Shown piece by piece: positions 62,910 through 64,000 of a stretch of DNA of 64,000 nucleotides. The number at the start of each line of letters is the position of its first letter. Positions within the stretch are counted from its first letter, which is position 1. The DNA is taken from positions 1-64,000 of the forward strand of contig JADGCV010000008.1 in NCBI GenBank assembly GCA_015228815.1, in the 5' to 3' direction. The stretch comes from Magnetococcales bacterium (GTDB lineage Bacteria > Pseudomonadota > Magnetococcia > Magnetococcales > UBA8363). The notes beneath the pieces are model-generated. The model did no database searches and was not told the DNA's origin. It saw only the letters and a list, made by a program, of their open reading frames with translations. Both the position numbers and the translations under genes were made by a program.

Positions 62910-63004
62910 GATGGACCCCTTCGCAAGGACAATTTTTCGTGAAAATGAAACGGGTTGAGACGAGAATGGGGAACAATCCAACCACGAGAAGGAAGACCCC
63001 CTCC

Positions 63005-63295
63005 ATGACCCTGGCTGAAGAAATTTACCAACGCGCCCAACATTTGCCCGAGGACAAGGTTGTAGAGGTTCTTGATTTCATTGGATACATTGAAATGATG
63101 TTGGAGCGGCGACAACGGGCTGGTCAACCATCCACTCCGATTCCGGAAAAGTTGGCAACTTTTGTCACCGCCACCATTCCGATCATCGAAGATGAAGCCC
63201 CCACTGACGATTGGCCGGAACCCATCCATGGAGTTCATTGGGACGATCACATTTCCTTGCGGCGGGAAGACATGTATGGTGATGATGGGCGATAA
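63005..63295 (+). CDS. DUF2281/VapB-like antitoxin
   Basis: 96 residues. N-terminal segment MTLAEEIYQRAQHLPEDKVV followed by EVLDFIGYIEMMLERR is the DUF2281 pattern often found as antitoxin to PIN toxins; the tail is acidic with EPIHGVHWDDHISLRREDMY. AAGGAAG precedes the ATG at 63005. It overlaps the PIN gene's start by 20 bases. Confidence 0.75.
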   Translation: MTLAEEIYQRAQHLPEDKVVEVLDFIGYIEMMLERRQRAGQPSTPIPEKLATFVTATIPIIEDEAPTDDWPEPIHGVHWDDHISLRREDMYGDDGR

Positions 63296-63733
63296 TCTTC
63301 TGTTTCTGGACACGAATATTTTGGTTTATGCTGGTGTGGCCGAGTCCCCGTATCACGGAATATGTGTCCATTTTCTCAAGGAGCAGCGTCGTTCCGGTGT
63401 CACATTAGTGGCCAGTCGCCAAGTCATGCGGGAGTTCATGGCGACACTTTCCCGTCCACAATGGGCTTTCCCTGTCGTTCAGAGGGAAAAAATTGTGCGT
63501 ATGGTTGTTGCGTTCCAGAGACGCATGGCGGTTTGTGACGACCACACCCTGGTCGGTACCCATTTGTTGCGACTCTTCGCGGAAATACCCGTGGGCGGCA
63601 AACAGGTACATGATGCCAACTCGTCGCCACCATGCTGGCCCATGGTATTCCCACCCTGGCCACCTACAATCTGGCCGATTTTCGCCGTTTCGAGCCTTTC
63701 ATCCGCCTGATCACGCCGGGAACATCGTCATGA
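63276..63733 (+). pseudogene. PIN-domain (VapC-like) toxin, frameshifted
   Basis: PIN-domain protein: LLFLDTNILVYAGVAESPYH carries the first catalytic Asp; QVMREFMATLSRP and GKQVHDAN hold later acidic residues. At 63620/63621 one base is missing: GCCAAC-TCGTCGCCACC should read AACATCGTCGCC. The frame then runs out at 63710, while the other frame continues MLAHGIPTLATYNLADFRRF to a TGA at 63731-63733, typical PIN C-terminal text. The last strand and acidic residue are thus lost. Start could be 63276, 63282 or 63285. Confidence 0.8.
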
Positions 63734-63837
63734 GTCTCACCATCGGCAATCCGTGGGGCATCCGGTGTTGATCCGGGAGAGTGTGTGACATGGTTGACGT
63801 GCGGATAATAATTCGATATTAATGGAATTGTCAAAAT

Positions 63838-64000
63838 ATGGATCTGATCAAGGCTTCTCGTTTGCTTGGGGCATTGGGTCATGAATCGCGTCTGGCCATT
63901 TTTCGTCTGTTGGTGGAGGCGGGACAGGAAGGGGTGATTGCCAGTGCCATTGGGGAACGGCTGGGGATGGCGCCTGCGACCTTGTCGTTTCACCTGGCCC
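63838..64000 (+). CDS. ArsR-family regulator (partial, cut by window end)
   Basis: First 54 codons of an ArsR/SmtB winged-helix repressor: MDLIKASRLLGALGHESRLA, IFRLLVEAGQEG, and IGERLGMAPATLSFHL, the start of the recognition helix. The window ends within the HTH. Upstream 63806-63837 is AT-rich with ATTC...GAAT symmetry that could be its operator. Metal or other ligand cannot be inferred from this part. Confidence 0.8.
   Translation, partial: MDLIKASRLLGALGHESRLAIFRLLVEAGQEGVIASAIGERLGMAPATLSFHLA

Noticed and set aside
1-64000. Magnetosome (mam/mms) genes, given the possible Magnetococcales link
   Set aside because: No mam-like gene is recognisable in the window, so magnetotaxis cannot be claimed.

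Overview
The window is a GC-rich, densely coded stretch of a Gram-negative bacterium that is motile (flagellar export and regulation genes), diderm (Mla lipid transport, AsmA, L,D-transpeptidase) and sulfur-oxidising (FccAB-like, SoxYZ, DsrC/DsrMK). No rRNA or clade marker is present. The mix of sulfide/thiosulfate genes, many hybrid histidine kinases and this flagellar gene order would fit an alphaproteobacterium-like or magnetotactic-coccus-like (Magnetococcales) lineage. That is inference; no magnetosome gene is seen.

Layout. 0.2-1.6 kb: a CxxxCxxCC metal-cluster protein and a NUDIX hydrolase. 2.2-6.8 kb: a sulfur electron-transfer cluster (DUF302, dihaem cytochrome c, FccB flavoprotein, tetrahaem NapC/NirT cytochrome, SoxY, SoxZ), followed by ihfA. 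7.6-11.5 kb (minus): two translationally coupled TPR-glycosyltransferase proteins, then tRNA-Pro(GGG). 11.9-16.4 kb: small hypothetical genes, a second NUDIX gene, an L,D-transpeptidase with a separate TPR/NTF2-like partner, and MlaA. 16.7-20.7 kb: mlaE-mlaF-mlaD-mlaC plus a DUF922 lipoprotein; MlaF has an N-terminal MshEN-like extension. 20.7-27.9 kb (minus): flhA-flhF-flhG-fliA-DUF2802-fliK-like-fhlB-like. 28.3-34.1 kb: a large hybrid kinase, a receiver-PAS-GAF protein lacking the phospho-acceptor Asp, and a haem-binding EB_dh-type protein; then a CheW-CZB protein on minus. 35.2-35.9 kb: a HepT/MntA toxin-antitoxin pair. 36.6-39.3 kb: tandem FHA protein, SppA and a Cys-rich MerR regulator. 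40.0-46.6 kb: two coupled hybrid kinases, one with a cytoplasmic amide/urea-type binding domain, and a response regulator cut off by an IS remnant. 47.2-48.5 kb: BrnTA on the stump of a coiled-coil gene, beside an intact paralogue. 48.7-52.5 kb (minus): AsmA, an NAD-dependent epimerase and a [2Fe-2S] ferredoxin. 53.0-56.7 kb: dsrC, dsrM, dsrK, rph. 56.9-59.0 kb (minus): hemW and an AEC permease. 59.4-62.9 kb: a membrane pseudokinase-PEGA-FGE protein. 63.0-64.0 kb: a VapBC-like pair with a frameshifted toxin and the start of an ArsR regulator.

Running through the window is a family of palindromic elements (about 10-60, 7431-7558, 22213-22292, 35916-36364, 39507-39630, 56658-56827). They share a terminal ATTATTGAAAG motif, G/C-rich terminator-like hairpins and a CACGCGCC...CACCCGAAG core. 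In the two complete copies the long arms are perfectly complementary within the copy although the copies differ from each other, and three copies begin exactly at a gene's stop codon.

Functionally, sulfide or persulfide electrons could pass from FccAB and the NapC-type cytochrome to the respiratory chain, SoxYZ would carry sulfur, and DsrC with DsrMK would link a cytoplasmic trisulfide/thiol couple to the quinone pool. The strongest leads for something new are the MshEN-MlaF fusion, the pseudokinase-PEGA-FGE protein, the cytoplasmic binding-domain kinase, the reduced DsrC-DsrMK set and the self-homogenising palindrome family.
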